A DNA stretch of 64,000 nucleotides, taken from Phialocephala subalpina (taxonomy: Eukaryota; Ascomycota; Leotiomycetes; Helotiales; Mollisiaceae). The DNA lies in contig FJOG01000016.1 in assembly GCA_900073065.1 (NCBI GenBank), forward strand, positions 692,369-756,368, in the 5' to 3' direction. Below, piece by piece: positions 10,461 through 23,185 of this stretch. The notes below the pieces were generated by a model that was not told the DNA's origin, did not search any database, and saw nothing but the letters and a program-made list of their open reading frames with translations. The translations under genes and the position numbers were made by a program. Numbering within the stretch: position 1 is the first letter of the stretch; the number at the start of each line of letters is the position of its first letter.

Positions 10461-11642
10461 ATGTCAGAACTATGGCAACCCGCTCCGGAACCTGCGACCG
10501 AACTCGGGCGCTATCGCATCCTCTCCTCCACAGCCGGCATCCGAGTCTCACCCCTCCAGCTCGGAGCAATGTCTATCGGTGACGCCTGGTCTGGTTTTAT
10601 GGGTAGCATGGACAAAGCCTCATCTTTCAAACTTCTCGATGCCTACTATGCAGCCGGCGGCAACTTTATCGACACAGCCAACAACTACCAAAACGAGCAG
10701 TCGGAGATCTGGCTCGGCGAGTGGATAACGGAGCGCAAAAATCGTGATCAACTCGTCATCGCGACCAAATTTACGACAGAGTACAAAGGACATGAGTTGG
10801 GGCACGGAAGAGGGGCGAATCATTGCGGGAACCACAAGAGAAGTCTTCATATGAGCGTTCGGGACTCGTTGAAAAAGTTGAAGACGGATTGGATTGATAT
10901 CCTGTACTTGCACTGGTGGGACCATACGACGTCAATTGAAGAAATAATGGACAGTCTCCACATCCTCGTCGAGCAGGGAAAAGTCCTCTACCTGGGTATC
11001 TCTGACACTCCTTCTTGGGTGGTCAGCGCAGCAAACACGTACGCCAGATCTCAAGGCAAGACGCCATTCAGCATCTACCAGGGCCGGTGGAACGTCCTGG
11101 TGCGTGATTTTGAACGCGACATCATCCCTATGGCGCGTCATTTTGGCATGGCTCTTGCACCATGGGATGTCCTCGGTGGTGGTAAACTCCAGACGAAGAA
11201 GGCAATGGAGCAGCGCAGGAAAACAGGGGAAGGGCTTCGGGGTCTCAAACCGGAAGGTCTTCAGACCTCGGATTCCAAGGCTATAGAGCAGACCGAAGAC
11301 GAAGAGAAGATGAGCGAAGCGCTTGCCAAAGTTGCGTCGGAGCACGGTATTGAGTCCGTAACGGCTATCGCGCTTGCGTACGTCCTGTCCAAGGCACCAA
11401 ATGTGTTTCCTCTCGTTGGTGGAAGGAAAGTAGAGCATCTTCGGGATAACATTCAAGCGTTGAAGATAAGATTGACGGCGGAGCAAATCGAGTTTTTGGA
11501 GAGCATCAAGCCTTTCGACGTTGGCTTTCCTAGCAACTTCATTGGTCCAGATCCCAAGGTTGTTGGTAAGGCCAGTGGGCTTCTTGCTGCCTCCGCGCCT
11601 CTCGCGTTTGTGGAATCTTCGAAAGCCGTTGGGTATGAGTAG
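10461..11642 (+). CDS. AAD-type aldo-keto reductase (aryl-alcohol dehydrogenase family)
   Basis: Uninterrupted frame of 393 residues, the usual length for fungal AAD / norsolorinic-acid-reductase-like AKRs. These reduce aldehydes or ketones with NADPH in the cytosol. The catalytic tetrad can be read: Asp71 and Tyr76 in FIDTANNY, Lys103 in VIATKF, His151 in LYLHWWD. The C-terminal cofactor region holds [16 protein letters not shown], which binds the adenosine phosphate. The substrate cannot be assigned: such genes occur both in secondary-metabolite clusters and alone, and no cluster core gene is visible here. The start is the first ATG of the frame, with an A at -3 (AAAATGTC). Confidence 0.88.
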   Translation: MSELWQPAPEPATELGRYRILSSTAGIRVSPLQLGAMSIGDAWSGFMGSMDKASSFKLLDAYYAAGGNFIDTANNYQNEQSEIWLGEWITERKNRDQLVIATKFTTEYKGHELGHGRGANHCGNHKRSLHMSVRDSLKKLKTDWIDILYLHWWDHTTSIEEIMDSLHILVEQGKVLYLGISDTPSWVVSAANTYARSQGKTPFSIYQGRWNVLVRDFERDIIPMARHFGMALAPWDVLGGGKLQTKKAMEQRRKTGEGLRGLKPEGLQTSDSKAIEQTEDEEKMSEALAKVASEHGIESVTAIALAYVLSKAPNVFPLVGGRKVEHLRDNIQALKIRLTAEQIEFLESIKPFDVGFPSNFIGPDPKVVGKASGLLAASAPLAFVESSKAVGYE

Positions 11643-12088
11643 ATAGTGGTAGATAGACCATGATCGCAAATATATGAATATTGTACAAGCATGTCCAATG
11701 AAATAGCAACATGCCTACACCTCGGAGCGCCATGCATAGCTCTAGCATGAATTGTGTGCGAGTCGTAACGGGTGTAAGTCGAGAGAAATATAAGTCGAAG
11801 GAAGTGCAAGCGGTAATTGAGGTAAGGGGGTAAAAGTCGAGGTTGAGACACGTTCGTGAGATTAAGACAATGGGCGTATTTGATGAAACAGCTAAACGCG
11901 GATTAATCAAATGCAATTCTAAGATGACTGGAAGCATTTACAACTAGATAATTAATACAGCGCGTGGTGTTGGTTGTAGTTGTTGTTGTGGAGTAGTTAG
12001 TAGTTGAATACGATAGGAGCGGTGGGAGCACGATGGTAGGAGAGTAAATGTTTTGAATGGTGGAGGTGTGGCTGAATCGAGCGCGTGG
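11643..12088. other. Intergenic, no gene seen
   Basis: 3' region of the reductase gene and promoter of the F-box gene. Nothing further is recognised. Confidence 0.5.
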
Positions 12089-12997
12089 ATGGAATTAGCG
12101 TCGCCGCTGGGCTCTGCTCAACGTTCTCGCATCCCAACCACACTACTCGAGATACCAACATCGACAGAGATGACAGCGGCTCAACGAGTGCTCGCGACAC
12201 CCGAACTCGTGGACTTGACCCTGTGCTATTTGACGCCTGCGACGCTATTCAGGTCCGCGGTGAAGGTGTGCATGGTGTGGAATCATGTGATTGAGAATCC
12301 TTCGAAGAGGTTGTCTGTTGCGCTGTTTCTTCGTCAAGACACTGCTCAGGCGAGAGAAAAGGTAGAATTGGGGGATGAAGAGGGGGTGGTGTTTAACGAG
12401 TTGTTGTCAGGATGGATCAATAAATGGCAGGTTATTGATGGACAGTCTCAAATTGATTCGTTCGCGGTAGATAAACTCCCATGGCGAAAACACCCCGAAG
12501 CTTGGAAAGCAGGCGAAGCAAAATGGAGGAATATCCTAATCTCCCATCCACCAATCCCTCGAATAAGCGTAACGAAGTATTCAGTACGCTTGAAACAGCT
12601 TCCCTGCGAAACAGGCGTACAAGGTTTCCTCAACATCTCCGAAGGTCTTCGCCTAGGACTTCTGGTAGATCTGATAGAAGATTGGTATATATTGATCAAG
12701 CATCCAGAGTTCGATAGTAAGATTAGGAGAGAGAGGGTGGGCACTGGGTGGTGTAGAGAATTCGGTGCGCTGAGGGTGTGGGATTTGAGGACTTTTAAGA
12801 TTACGGCGATGGGGAAGGAAACGGTTGATGTTGACGCGAAGTGGGGGAAGTGCTTTTTAAGGGTTGTGTTTGAAAATAAGGAGGATGAAGAGGAAGAGAA
12901 GAAGGAACAGAAACAGAAAGAGAATGCGGAGGTCGCGAAGAGGAATAAGAGAGGAAAAAGGGTGTTGGGGTGGTTTAGAGGGAAGCTCGACTTGTAG
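12089..12997 (+). CDS. F-box domain protein
   Basis: F-box proteins link substrates to the SCF ubiquitin ligase through Skp1. The F-box is at the N-terminus: VLATPELVDLTLCYL, then TLFRSAVKVCMVWNHVI, with the usual start after MTAAQ. The middle contains HPEAWKAGEAKWRNIL, PPIPRISV and EGLRLGLLVDL, a pattern I know from fungal F-box proteins of this size. The C-terminus is a strongly charged Glu/Lys stretch ending in WFRGKLDL. Two starts are possible. ATG 12170 places the F-box at residue 8 (275 residues); ATG 12089 adds 27 residues. I prefer 12170 on family form but give the wider span. The substrate is unknown. Confidence 0.75.
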   Translation: MELASPLGSAQRSRIPTTLLEIPTSTEMTAAQRVLATPELVDLTLCYLTPATLFRSAVKVCMVWNHVIENPSKRLSVALFLRQDTAQAREKVELGDEEGVVFNELLSGWINKWQVIDGQSQIDSFAVDKLPWRKHPEAWKAGEAKWRNILISHPPIPRISVTKYSVRLKQLPCETGVQGFLNISEGLRLGLLVDLIEDWYILIKHPEFDSKIRRERVGTGWCREFGALRVWDLRTFKITAMGKETVDVDAKWGKCFLRVVFENKEDEEEEKKEQKQKENAEVAKRNKRGKRVLGWFRGKLDL

Positions 12998-13759
12998 GCG
13001 AGGGCAGAAGGTGAAGAGAAGGAAGACTACTCAGATTCAACTTGAGGCCTTCGGCCAAAATACGAACTTGTTGACTCGAGTCGAGAAGGACGTGCGATTG
13101 CGATGTGCAACAAAGGTTGAGGAAGAGTTAGGACATCCGTCTGGCTTTATTGCACGCGGAGAAGCCGAAATTGCCCAATGACATTTGAACATTGGCTGTA
13201 GACTTGGAGGTGAGGGTGATAAGATAACTTTGTTGCACGTGGACGAATCCAATGATCTTTAGAACATTGTCTCGAGGATTGCCTTGCCTTTCTTCCCATC
13301 ACAGACCTCCGCCAGGTTCCTCCTGCGGAAGTCCCGGCAGACGTGCTGGTCGTGCAGGACGGCCCCCTGCCTGCCGGCCCTGCGACTTGCAACAAAACAT
13401 GCTCAACGAAGGTCATGTTTTGAAAGCAATGGATGTGCCACAGATCCTCATTCCTCAAAAGCTTCTGAATGTCTGTTTTGACTCTTAAAAAAACGATTTG
13501 CGGCAAAGGTTTATCACTTCCAAAATTAGAGTTGTCAGTTCCTAGTCAAGACTGAAAATCCGTAACAATTCCTTACTGAACGTCAAGAACGAGAAAATAA
13601 CATGGGACAGAATCAATAACGTGATCGCAGAGCCAATATGGAGTGCAGGAATTGAAATTTTAAATGTAAGTATGGCACGGCTACCAAAGAGTCTCCATCC
13701 CGATGAGGGACAAGCACAACCCACGCCCAAGGATCAAACCACCGCTCTCATCCATCCAC
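12998..13759. other. Intergenic, convergent, no gene seen
   Basis: Between converging F-box and ammonium transporter genes. Short frames on both strands at 13147-13506 mirror each other and show nothing recognisable. Confidence 0.45.
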
Positions 13760-15543
13760 TCAAACCTTCTTCTCCACCCCCTCCATAACAACCGGCTCTT
13801 GAACCTCCGTCACAGTCGGTGTACCAGGAGAACTGATTTGAAGCTCGGCCTTCCTCCTCTCCAACTCATCAAACATGCGAAGGAGGTCGGAATCCCCAAT
13901 CTGCTCATCAAAGAACTGATCCAGATCTAAACCCTTCATCTCAGCCTCTTCCGTGACTCTCAAATGCATGCCTGGGATGTATTTCAAGATGTAAAGAAGA
14001 GCGCAGGAGACGACGAATGAGTATGCTGAGATCGCAGTGATTTCGGCGAATTGCTTGCCGACTTGGATGCCGTTGCCGTCGATTCCTCCTGGTGCGAGGG
14101 TTGCGCCGTCCAGGGCGCTGACTTGGAGATTGTTAGTGATGGTAGAGAGTAAAATGGGAGAGGGGAGCTCACTAGTCTGAGAGGCAAAGATACCGGTCAA
14201 GAAACTACCCACCATTCCACCGATACCGTGCAGCTTGAAGACTTCAAGACCTTCATCGAGATGAAGCCACTCATTCAAGTCTTGAAGGAGAGCACAAACA
14301 ACGGCAGTAACGAAACCAATGACTGCCGCCAGCCAGACACCGACATAACCAGCAGCTGGTGTTATGCCGACGAGACCGGCGATGGCACCTTCGCATGCAC
14401 CTACAACGCTGAATTTGCGGCCATGCTTGAAGTAATCGACCATGACCCAACCAATCATTCCCGTGCTCGCAGCTGTGTTGGTGTTGAAGGCAGCAAGCAT
14501 AGCTCTGACAGAAGCGTTGAGAGCACTACCGCCGTTGAAGCCGAACCATCCGAACCAAATCAAAACCGTGCCCAAGAATACGAGAGTGGTGTTGTGTGGA
14601 TTGCCGTGAGATTTGTCGCTGTGCTGCTTGCGCTTACCGAGGACAAATGCGTAGGCCAATGCAGACCATCCAGATGAAATGTGGACAGGGCCACCACCCG
14701 CAAAGTCTAGTGAGGGGAGCTGTTGAGATATGAGTAAGGCTTTCTCATGAAGTGGAGACATCGCAGCTTACGTTGAAGAGCCATCCGTTACTGTTCCATG
14801 TCCAGCAGGCGATTGGGCAGTACACAACAGTGGCCCACCAGAAGCCGAATACTAGAGACGGAATGATACGTCCTCGTTCAAAGGCACCACCAATCACAAT
14901 CTGTACTGTGCAAGCACTGTATGGGTATCAGCAATTGTACAGTGTACGGCTGGGGATCAAGGGATCAACTCACCAGAACAACATCTGGTACAAGCAGAAG
15001 ACAATCTCTGGGATGACGGCGCTTCCTGTCATCAAAGTCTCAGCTAGGGTACTTCTATTATTCATTTCGAGGGTGTATATCAATGCGCCGGGAACAATAA
15101 ATCTAGAGATAGCACTAAAGAGCCTATCGGCGTAATCGATGCTTACCTGGTGAGGGAGCCGCCATGACATTCTTCATGCCGAAGTTCGCCATGTCTCCAA
15201 TGAATGGGCCAGCAGTCCTAGAGTACGCCAAACTATACCCCCAGAACATCCATTGAAAGGTGGTGACTGCAGCAACCATCAAACTCTGGAACAAAAGTGC
15301 CAAAGCAGACTTGCGTCTAGCAAGTCCGCCATAAAGGAGACCGATTCCGGGGATGATCAACCAGACGATGAAGCCACAGAAGACGAGATACGTGTAATGG
15401 TACTCGAGTCCAGCATACTGGGCGTTGACATCCACAAGAAGGGGATCTCCGCCTTTCGGCTCGGAACTGTTGAAGCTGGGCTGCACAGTGTTAGATACTG
15501 ATTTACATTCAGATATTACTCAGATACTTACAGAAGTGCTCAT
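13760..15543 (-). CDS. Ammonium transporter, Mep2-type (AMT/MEP family)
   Basis: Plasma-membrane ammonium permease of 483 residues in six exons: 15543-15532, 15480-15147, 15025-14974, 14916-14772, 14719-14173, 14121-13760. The first exon is only MSTS; the start at 15543 was chosen because the next exon has no upstream in-frame ATG. The family core is clear: LLYGGLARRKSAL, FQWMFWGYSLAYS, DFAGGGPVHISSG, NTNTAASTG and KLHGIGGMVGSF. Both pore histidines are present (VHISSG and KLHGIG). This fits the twin-His Mep2 group, which includes ammonium sensors, rather than Mep1/3. The last intron is 51 bp and contains no stop, so unspliced reading would add 17 residues. The cytosolic tail of about 80 residues could carry regulatory sites. 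Confidence 0.9.
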
Positions 15544-16502
15544 TCTTGCTATTCAAGTACTCAGACTTGCAACAACCTCAAGCAAACACACGCGCAGGCG
15601 CGACGGAAGGAGGTACCTTTAAGTACCCATCCCACCTTCACCAGTGGATCCCTCTCCATCCTTCCGTCCCAAGTCCATAACATCTCTTATCGCAGTGGAC
15701 ACTTTCTATACTCTTTTGAGCAGAGCCAAGCTGCTTGGCAGCGCGACTCCATGTTTCGGAGCACTTTTGAAGCTTGTCATCTCAAGCTCTTGGGAATGTG
15801 TTTCAACAGAGGTTTGTCAGAACCTTGATACCAAGCTGATAACGAAGCTTGGCGAAATTGGGGACTCGATGTCTGTTTTTGGGCAAGACCGAACGCGAAA
15901 ACACCAATGGGATGAACTGGTAAAATTTATTTCTATCAGTGTGGGTCTGGCATGTGGTGTATCTTCGGGCATCCGTTCGTTTGCTGCAGGTCCAGACTTC
16001 CAGAACGATGGACTGGGAAGAAAAGAAAACTGGTCGAGGCCACGACTCGGTGAGACGAAAAGCTGGTACTTGCACGTGACCGCACTAAAATCAACGTCCT
16101 CTGCTCCACCGGGCGGTTCTTCATTCTCTTCGATATTTTGTCAGACCATCGACCAGGCAATTGTCATGTAAATGAATCATGGCCACCAATATATCGTTGT
16201 TGGCTTCATTGAAGCGCATGGCGAGTACGTGCTTGTCAGCCTCATTGGCTGCGATGCGCTGTCGTACAAGGTGAGGGCGCCTCTGCGCAGCCTCGTGCTC
16301 GAGTGAGGCTTCTTGGCTGGCAGATTCCTTTCTGGGCTGTTCCATCCTCGGGGCAAGTCTGCGAAGTCGTGCGAGTCCTCAGAGTATCTTCATCTGTCTT
16401 CTACTACTTCTCAGCAGGATTTCAACGCGTGTTCCGACTGATTCGCACCCTCCCCTTCGAAACATCCTTGCGAGATCAGTCACTTCGACGGTCCCCGACA
16501 AC
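15544..16502. other. Divergent intergenic region
   Basis: Upstream of the ammonium transporter (minus) and the STAND-like gene (plus). Overlapping frames at 15644-16171 and 15803-16160 are mutually antisense and unrecognisable. No GATA-site cluster was established by eye. Confidence 0.45.
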
Positions 16503-18825
16503 ATGGCAGATGTGCTAGGCGTAGTAGCCAGCGGGATAGCAGTCGCTCAACTTGCAAGCTCAATCGCAAGCAGCATTATCAAACTCAAAGGCTTCTGGAG
16601 CCAGATAAACGATGCGCCCGCTGAGATTAACCACCTCATTCGCCGAATCGACTCCCTCAATTTTATGTTGCAGCATATGCAGCACGATCAATCGCAGCAA
16701 GGAATCCCAGAGCTAGCGGTCCAGAATATCTGTATGCGAAGAAGCCTGGAATTATGCGAAGAATGTGCAACAGGGTTGTTGTCTTTGGTGAATGATTTAG
16801 ATGTCAAGTTGCGCGGAAAGAAGGGCATCAGGAAGAAGATAGGCTCTGCGAAAGTGGTAATGAGCAAGGAGGATATACGAAGTTTGGAATTGAGATTAGA
16901 TGCTGCTATGCAGATACTATCATTGTCCTATCAATTTCATACGAAGTAGACCCCCATCCCACTCATGCAAATCTAGACTGACTTGGATAGCGCCATGATG
17001 CAGCTTCAACCAGAAATCATCCTAATGAGGCTCAAAGACCATCTTACTACATCCAATATCCTCAAAGCGCCGGTGCGTGAGACAGGTCTACAAACAGAGG
17101 ACAACAATCACGAACGGTCGAATAATCTAGTTGTGAAACAATACGATATTTGGATGAGCTCTACACCGTGGATTCGTTTTCTTCTGGGGCAATTCGAGTA
17201 CCAGCATACCCACTTGATTCGACGTGGCAGACGGCAGGAAAGCATTCACGCCAAATACAGATTGCCCGAGCTACTTTCGTGCTACCAAGTAGCCATTTGG
17301 GCAGTACGTCCACTCTCGGGATGGTGGTTCACCTTGGATTTTCACCGAACACTTCCTAGCGGCGACCCCTTTTTCGAAGCAGTTGAGTGTGGAGATTTGG
17401 CAGTTGCTCAAAGGATGTTGGTAGAGAAAAAAGCATATGTTACAGATAGATCAACTGATGATTGGCGCAAAGACTCTACCCCTCTCCACGTGAGTTTGAC
17501 AATGCTTGATAGGGTATCACCTCTAAATCGTCGCAGGTAGCGGCGCGAAAGAGCGACTCGGATATGTGCAAGTTGCTTCTAAGTGGAGGCGCCAATCCAC
17601 TTGCTGTGAATTCAAACCTCAAGTTCGTCTCAACCTTTTCGCAATATCAAACCTGACGAACCTCATGCTTCGATCGATTTGTAAGACAAGAACAGCCTAC
17701 AAGATCGGAGGAGCGAATGCATACCATAATTGCGATTGTCTCCGCATCATAGTTGCCTTCTATACCCTGAACACTACTGACAAATACGCTAGAACTCCGT
17801 TGGAAGAAGCCATATGGTCTGGAGGTTATTCAAATTTTACGTCGACCGGGAACCTGTTAGAGACATGTCGAGCGCTTCTTGGTGCTGGCGCTGACGAGAT
17901 ACTTATCGGCAATACGGAGGTTCTAGCGTCTTTCGAGGGACCACTATCGGCGTTCGGATATCTTCAGCAACAAATGTATCCACCCTTTCATACTATGTCT
18001 ACGGTATCGAGGCTAGAATGCGCAACCCGATTTATTGGAAATGCTATTGGATGGCACAATACTGCTTTTATACTCGAGGAATTGTTGATTGTTGGTGATT
18101 CAATCGATCCAGAAATGGTGAATCTGGCAAATCAAAGTGGGCACCAAATATTCCACCGCCTTGCTGCGGAGTGGGTAGACTCTTCTAAGTATTCGCTTTT
18201 AACTCAAGATGATGAATCTGAAGAACGTTTGGACGATACTTTACACCCTCAGATTGTCAACGAGTTGAGGAGTTCGAAGACGTCTAGACGGGAATCTTTG
18301 GGCTACGAAATTCTGTTTCGCAAACTCATCTCAGCAGGATTGTCAGTGCGACAGGTGGATAGCGATGGCCGTACGCCGCTGAGTATGGTGCTTTTCAATG
18401 GCAGCCGATCCCCTTGGTATAAAGACCATTGCAATGCCCGAACAAAAATCGAATGGATGGTCTCTTTGATGCTTGATTGGTTAAGGATCTTGCTTCAATG
18501 CGGCATCGACCTCCAAGATTATGGCAGATGGGAGTCGACGCACTTCCTACACAGAGAATTCAAATTAGATGCTATTTACGACTACAAATATCCACATCGG
18601 GCCTTTCAAATCAGACTGATCAAATTCGACTATGGACCTCGACCCGAAGATTGGAAGTTCTGGTTGTCCGAACCCAGTGACCCCTTCGTTGGTGATTTCT
18701 GGACGTTGATTGAAGAAGGAACACCTTGGGGCTGGCGTAGAGAGGAAATTGATTGGGACAGTGATGAAGAGGAGTTTGTTGAAGAGGAGCAGCCAATGCC
18801 GGGAGCGTGGAGCGAGGATTTCTGA
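16503..18825 (+). CDS. Fungal STAND N-terminal domain / ankyrin-repeat protein
   Basis: Inferred exons 16503-16945, 16991-17489, 17537-17622 and 17691-18825 give 720 residues. The N-terminus (MADVLGVVASGIAVAQLASS, then GSAKVVMSKEDIRSLE) matches the helical domain found at the front of fungal STAND/NLR-like proteins. It is followed by ankyrin-type segments: DPFFEAVECGDLAVAQRML, TPLHVAARKSDSDMCKLLL and DGRTPLSMVLF. There is no nucleotide-binding (NACHT or NB-ARC) domain between them, so this is an adaptor- or relic-like architecture. The tail is acidic (DSDEEEFVEEE). Such proteins are linked by family to non-self recognition, but no function is proven. The 17623 donor (GTTCGT) is weak, yet it and acceptor 17690 restore a natural frame. 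Confidence 0.7.
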
Positions 18826-20873
18826 TCAACTCTTCAGCTGAACCTCTACGACTTACGAAGAAATGTTTCTATGTTGATCTCGAGAGTTGGAAAGGTGGAT
18901 GCTGGGTTCTAGCAAGATATGTTTCAGCAATTCAACCTCATCTAGTTCTGTTTCCATCTCACCTCAACTCTCGTCACATCGTTACTCGGTTTCCCCCATC
19001 AGCACTCAGATATTCCCCATGCGCCCAGCTGCCTTTTTGACAGGACTAATGCTCATATCAGCGATTGCTCAAGCTCGCACAGTAATGAATCAGCAGAGCC
19101 AAGCCAAGGTACATCGTAGACCAGGACTTCAGAGATACAATGTTCACACCAGCATGCGAGACTTAGTTGCCAAGCCTTTGGAAATAGTCCGACAAGATAT
19201 TTAAGTTTTCTAGTACAACTTTCTAGGAAGTGGCTATTAGGAAGGACCTTCGTTCCACCAGACAGAGACACATTTTTGAAGGGTTTAGGTCCCCGCACGT
19301 GACCATGCCTTGACACCTCCTTCCCTTTCCGGCGCTTTCTCGACACGCAACAAACGATGATTACTTTCTTTCTTGTAATCAGCCTGCATATCCAAAGTTC
19401 TCAGATATATATAAGACCCCGATCCAACATACATCCAGGATAATCATACCTTCCCGCTCGGCACCGCCACGTGGGTGATGTGACACATAAAAATGTTCTA
19501 GTTTTGACTCAAAAGAAACCACAAGTTCGCGTTCGCAGTTCTTCTTCACTCCTCTCCTTCTACGCATCACGAACCACTTATTCTCAATCGACAAGCCCGT
19601 CACAAAAACGTGCTCTTCAAAGCAATTGTTTCTCCACGCGCTTTCCGCAGTGTTTCCCTTTCAACAGCAGACGCTCTTGGCGCAGGATGCTGCAGAAATG
19701 CATCCTTTTCTGCAGACTCGAGCCGTTGAGGCCGATAAATGTAGGAGGAAACATCTTTCTTTTGAAATGACAGGACGACGCCACGCGGCAAGCAAACTCA
19801 CATCTCGAGCGCTGCCTCGCACGACTCCCAGAGCTCGAACACTCGTTCACCTCCTCGGACTACTCTTTGCACCAACTTCAACGCTTTCAATTCCGAACCC
19901 CTTCCCCAGATTGTTCGAAGTGGAAGCGTTCCAGACCTCGACTCCGGAAGCGCACGTCGGGCTGGTCCGCGGTCACAGTCCATGGTCATGACCTGTATTC
20001 GCGCGCTGCGTCTCTTGGGATGAGGCCTGCAGTGTGGGCATGTCGTTGCGTTTTACAGCAAAGTTCTCGTCAAGCTCTCCTGATGCGGGCAAACCCCATT
20101 TCCACTCTAAATTTTATTTTGCTTGCATGCATGGAAAGTTCTTCCCGCACCCACTCGTTCTGCTCCTTCCCCGGCTGCTGGGAGATGGCTTGCATATTTC
20201 CGTTAGTCGTGCTTTCCGGGCTGCAGATTGTCTTGATAAGGTTAATTCGAGTTAGAAAACGTTACGAAGCCTTCTTATGCAATTAGTTTCGCCTCTTAGA
20301 TTCTCTTACTGTGTGTCACTACTAGGATACCTAGCTCCCGCTATCAATCTCGCAAGCCCGACAGACCCCTGAACAACTTCCTTATCGGATTTGGCTCGAC
20401 CACTGACAAGCTCTGAATCTATTCCCCGAATCGCTTATCTCTGCATTTCTTCACTGCATTTCAAAGACATCATTATCTTTCCTGGGCGTCGATACCTGCT
20501 GTAAGTAGCAGGAGTAAGACTCCCGTAAGAAACGGCTCATGCAGCCTGTCATATATGATGCCATCCTTTTTCGAGATTGAAGCACCCCGGTCGAGAACAG
20601 CTTATCGGTAGGCTGCGGATGCACACGCGAGACTGTGGGACAAGACCGACGACCTGTCTTGGGAGAATAAGAAACACTGGTTCCCCAGGCTCGCGAGCCA
20701 GACCTGGCTGAGCTCATTAAAACAACAAATTCCCATCTTATCGCGGGAGATTCTGGTCGAACTCGACCGATTTCCTATCGTGAGCTAGAAATCCCGTCGC
20801 GAGAAGTCGACTGTACTCAAGTACTTAGATCGGCCAAGCTTTGGAGTACTAGATACCGAGGTCGAATTTCAAG
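18826..20873. other. 2-kb intergenic region with one small secreted-protein candidate
   Basis: Apart from the short frame at 19019-19204 (entered separately) I recognise nothing. The right part is the promoter of the permease gene. Confidence 0.45.
19019..19204 (+). CDS. Candidate small secreted protein (61 residues)
   Basis: ATG at 19019 opens a frame whose first 19 residues look like a signal peptide: Arg2, a hydrophobic core AAFLTGLMLISAIA, and a likely cleavage after AQA. The mature part is about 42 residues, basic, without cysteines, containing NQQSQAK and RDLVAKPLE. It has no family I recognise. It could be a real effector-like protein, an isolated first exon of a decayed gene (a GTACAT donor follows the AK codons), or chance. 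There is no independent support. Confidence 0.25.
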   Translation: MRPAAFLTGLMLISAIAQARTVMNQQSQAKVHRRPGLQRYNVHTSMRDLVAKPLEIVRQDI

Positions 20874-22778
20874 ATGGAGAACCACCAATCGACGAGTCCG
20901 AGTAATGATGACACCGGATCCATTTCACACGATGAGAAGGTCAAGAAGGCGCAAGCAGTGTTAGGGATGGAGGAGGGACAGACATCAGCCATATCTGCCG
21001 ACGATCAATTGCTTGCCTCGCTGGGATACCGAGCGGAGTTGAAGAGAGAATTCTCGTACCTGACGGTATTCGGACAGAGTTTCGGAGCAATGGGTATCGC
21101 GCCTGCAATTGCTGAGTCGATTATCTTCTCGTTGGGCAGTGCTGGCACAGTGGGAATGGTCTGGACATATTTCGCAGGATGTATTCTTTTGATACCCGTG
21201 GCATTGAGTTTGGGAGAATTGGGAAGCAGTATGCCTACTTCTGGCGGATTGTACTATGTAAGCTGTCTCTCATACATTTCAATTGATCTTGATATTGACT
21301 CTATCCGCAGTGGGTAGCACGACTTACTCCTTCACACTCAAGAGCCTTTATGTGCTGGCTTGCGTACGTCCCTTCGAATTCCCCACCTCGCCTCATATCA
21401 AACTGACCAAAGCTCCAGCGGATACATGAATGTCCTAGGATACATCTCCATTTACGCTTCAACAATTTACGCTGCTACACTCATCCTAGGCGCAACCTGC
21501 TCCATCGGCTCCGATGGCGTCTACGTTGCAACCAAATACCAAAACTACGGCATGTTCGTTGCCACTACCTGCCTCACATTCGGTATGACATGCGTCACCT
21601 CGAAAACCATGGCCAAGCTCAATTTCTGCTACATCATCGTCCAATTCTGCATGCTTCTCGCCTTGATCATCGCTTTGGCCGCGGGAACCCCAAAAGAACT
21701 CAAGAACTCTGCAAGTTTCGTATTCAGCGATTTTCAGAATACGGGGTTCTGGACGAACAATGGATGGGCGTTTATGTTGAGTTTCTTGACGCCGGTGTGG
21801 GTTGTTAGTGGGTTTGAAAGTTCGGCGACGATCGCGGAGGAGGCATCGAATGCGGCGAAGGCTGTTCCTTTCGCCATGGTTTCGTCTCTGGTCACTGCAT
21901 TGATCACTGGCTGGGCTGTCATCATCACAATTGCTTTCTGCATGGGCCCAGACATTGTGGGGATTGTTACTTCACCTCTTGGGCAACCACTTGCCCAAAT
22001 TGCGTTCAACAGTCTTGGAAAGAGCGGTAGCATTGCATTGTTGGTCTTCTTGTGGTTTTCTAGTATCTGTAACTGCAGTATCTTGATGGTGGCTGCTTCT
22101 CGAGAGACTTTCGCTTTCGCCAGAGGTTCGTTCCCCTCCACCTTTTCCCCACTCCCCTCACCATAACCAAACATCAGACGAAAGCACAATCACGAGACAA
22201 AAGCTAACAACAAACTCACAGATCACGGACTCCCATTCTCCTCCTTCCTCCGTGTCCTCAACAGCAACAGTACCCCCGCCCGAGCCGTCGGTTTCGTCGC
22301 CTTGATTACTCTCCTCGAAGGTCTCCTCATGCTCGTAAACACCATCGCCATCAATTCTATCTTCAACCTCGCCATCATGGGTCTCTACTTTGCCTACTGC
22401 ATGCCCCTTGTCTCTCGCCTAGTATTCCGTAACTTCACACCCGGCGTTTTCTATATGGGCGACACCCTCTCCCTCATCTCCGCCATCTATTCCGTAGCAT
22501 GGATGACGTTCATATTCATCATTTTGTTGTTCCCAAGTTACCAGAATCCGGACGCCCAGGAGATGAATTACGCGGTTGTAGTGCTGGGGTTTGTCCTTGT
22601 TTTCTGTGTGACTTATTATTGGTTCCCGAAATATGGGGGGAAGACTTTCTTCAAGGGACCGGTGAGGACGATTGATGAGGTTTTGGAGGAGAATCCGGAG
22701 GCGAATGCTATAGTTGAGCAGCAGATCAAGGAAGAGAGGGAAGGTGCGGGGAGTAGTGGTGTTGATGAGAAGTCGTGA
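20874..22778 (+). CDS. APC-family permease (GABA/choline/amino acid type)
   Basis: Membrane transporter of the amino acid-polyamine-choline superfamily, nearest to fungal Uga4/Hnm1-like permeases. Exons 20874-21257, 21311-21363, 21419-22125 and 22222-22778 give 566 residues with about 12 hydrophobic helices. Typical marks are FSYLTVFGQSFGAMGIAP at helix 1, SMPTSGGLYYWVARL after helix 2, ESSATIAEEASNAAKAVP before helix 6, and a charged cytosolic C-terminus. Substrate could be GABA, choline or another amine; sequence alone does not decide. The hydrophilic N-terminus (about 60 residues, Ser/Asp/Lys-rich) is usual for trafficking control. Exon 2 is 53 nt, again giving phase-dependent continuity. 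Confidence 0.85.
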
Positions 22779-23185
22779 GCGGCCGTGTGCGATAGTGAGA
22801 AAGGGGAGGAAAGTATAAGTATTGTACTGATTATGGAAATATAGATGAGGGATGATGGGTATAAACGGGGGACTTCTTGTTTGTTTTGATACCAGACTGT
22901 AGATGCCCGGACGGCTGTTTTGGGATTGAGGAATATACCGCCTTTTGCTGTTCTCTTTCAATCGATGCCCGTTTATATTATCAAGATTGCCAGCGAGTGC
23001 TATGCAGATGGCCCCAGCCGTGACTTGAAAGTGAAAAAGGCCGAGAAGGAAGCAAGCCTTGAACCGCATGATCAAGTGATTCCGACCAGACACTCTTGAG
23101 AAATCTAATAAACTATCTTACACCTTTACAATGTCTCTCTAAGGCCTCGGTCCTCCCATGACGCCTCTCTCAGCTCTTCTATCGT
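22779..23185. other. Intergenic, convergent 3' ends
   Basis: 3' ends of the permease gene and the decayed oxidase gene. Nothing recognised. Confidence 0.5.
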
